This document shows, in pieces, positions 6,145 through 6,301 of a stretch of DNA of 6,301 nt. Location: assembly GCA_020428115.1 (NCBI GenBank), contig JAGQNJ010000039.1, forward strand, positions 1 through 6,301, given 5' to 3'. The DNA is from Candidatus Saccharimonadota bacterium (GTDB taxonomy: Bacteria; Patescibacteriota; Saccharimonadia; Saccharimonadales; JAGQNJ01). The position numbers and the translations under genes were made by a program. Under the pieces are notes generated by a model. That model saw nothing but the letters and a program-made list of their open reading frames with translations, was not told where the DNA came from and did not search any database. The stretch's first letter is position 1. Each line of letters opens with the position of its first letter.

Positions 6145-6149
6145 ATGTC

Positions 6150-6159
6150 TAGTATACTA
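6150..6159. promoter_or_regulatory. Palindromic bidirectional -10 (metallo-hydrolase and tRNA-Ser)
   Basis: TAGTATACTA is a perfect 10-bp palindrome holding TATACT on both strands, the two hexamers overlapping by four bases. On the minus strand (6151-6156) six bases (AGACAT) lead to the ATG at 6144, predicting a leaderless mRNA. On the plus strand (6153-6158) the usual distance predicts +1 at about 6165, three bases before mature tRNA-Ser. No strong -35 is seen for either side; TTTGTA at 6131-6136 is a weak candidate for the tRNA. Confidence 0.6.
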
Positions 6160-6167
6160 CTTTTGAC

Positions 6168-6260
<93 letters not shown>

Positions 6261-6265
6261 AGAAT

Positions 6266-6301
6266 ATGGAACTTTTCCAAAATGAGAAAGTTGCTAACAG
6301 A
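6266..6301 (+). CDS. Possible 5' end of an unidentified gene (partial)
   Basis: An ATG nine bases after the tRNA CCA end opens a frame reading MELFQNEKVANR to the right edge. No Shine-Dalgarno sequence precedes it, and it could only be read from the tRNA promoter or an unseen one (a TAGAAT directly abuts the ATG, too close to act as its -10). The same bases form a weak five-pair hairpin (TGGAA-CTT-TTCCA, 6267-6279). Twelve codons cannot be assigned, so this is tentative. Confidence 0.25.
   Translation, partial: MELFQNEKVANR

Noticed and set aside
6267..6279. TGGAA-CTT-TTCCA hairpin after tRNA-Ser as a terminator
   Set aside because: It has only five pairs, is AT-rich, and is followed by AAAATGAG with no T tract on the plus strand.

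Overview
The window looks like a compact bacterial chromosome segment with moderate GC, most likely from the Candidate Phyla Radiation (Patescibacteria). Saccharibacteria is my best guess, from gene content and overall feel; no marker here proves it. TGA is the stop codon of four genes (methyltransferase, ribokinase-fold protein, HD protein, exonuclease III), so the standard code is in use and the UGA=Gly code of Absconditabacteria/Gracilibacteria is excluded. No mobile element, CRISPR array or clear intrinsic terminator is visible, and no gene-free stretch exceeds about 110 bases (the longest is 961-1068).

Layout. Positions 1-48 (minus) may be the start of a gene running off the left edge. 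Positions 64-960 (minus) encode an unrecognised 298-residue protein whose C-terminal half resembles a PD-(D/E)XK nuclease core. Positions 1069-1854 (minus) encode a class I SAM methyltransferase with its own extended -10 promoter. Positions 4761 down to 1886 (minus) form a tightly overlapping four-gene operon: exonuclease III, HD-domain phosphohydrolase, HAD-IB phosphatase and a degenerate NAD(P)HX-dehydratase-like ribokinase-fold protein. This reads as a repair and metabolite-housecleaning unit (inference). Divergent from it, at 4811-5524 (plus), is pyrH (UMP kinase). It meets tail to tail, sharing a CTAG stop overlap, with a UlaG-like metallo-beta-lactamase-fold hydrolase at 5521-6144 (minus). 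A tRNA-Ser(GGA) gene lies at 6168-6257 (plus), followed by a possible gene start that leaves the right edge.

The main signal beyond gene content is in the promoters. Three of the five well-defined transcription-unit starts (methyltransferase, exonuclease III, metallo-hydrolase) have a TATAAT/TATACT -10 box exactly six bases before the ATG. This puts the predicted transcription start on the A of the start codon, i.e. leaderless mRNAs. pyrH has an extended -10 that predicts a leader of about four bases. None of these starts has a Shine-Dalgarno sequence. The only good one belongs to an operon-internal gene (GGAG, seven bases before the 2683 start). The -10 of the metallo-hydrolase lies in a 10-bp perfect palindrome whose other strand is placed to serve as the -10 of tRNA-Ser, making a symmetric bidirectional promoter.
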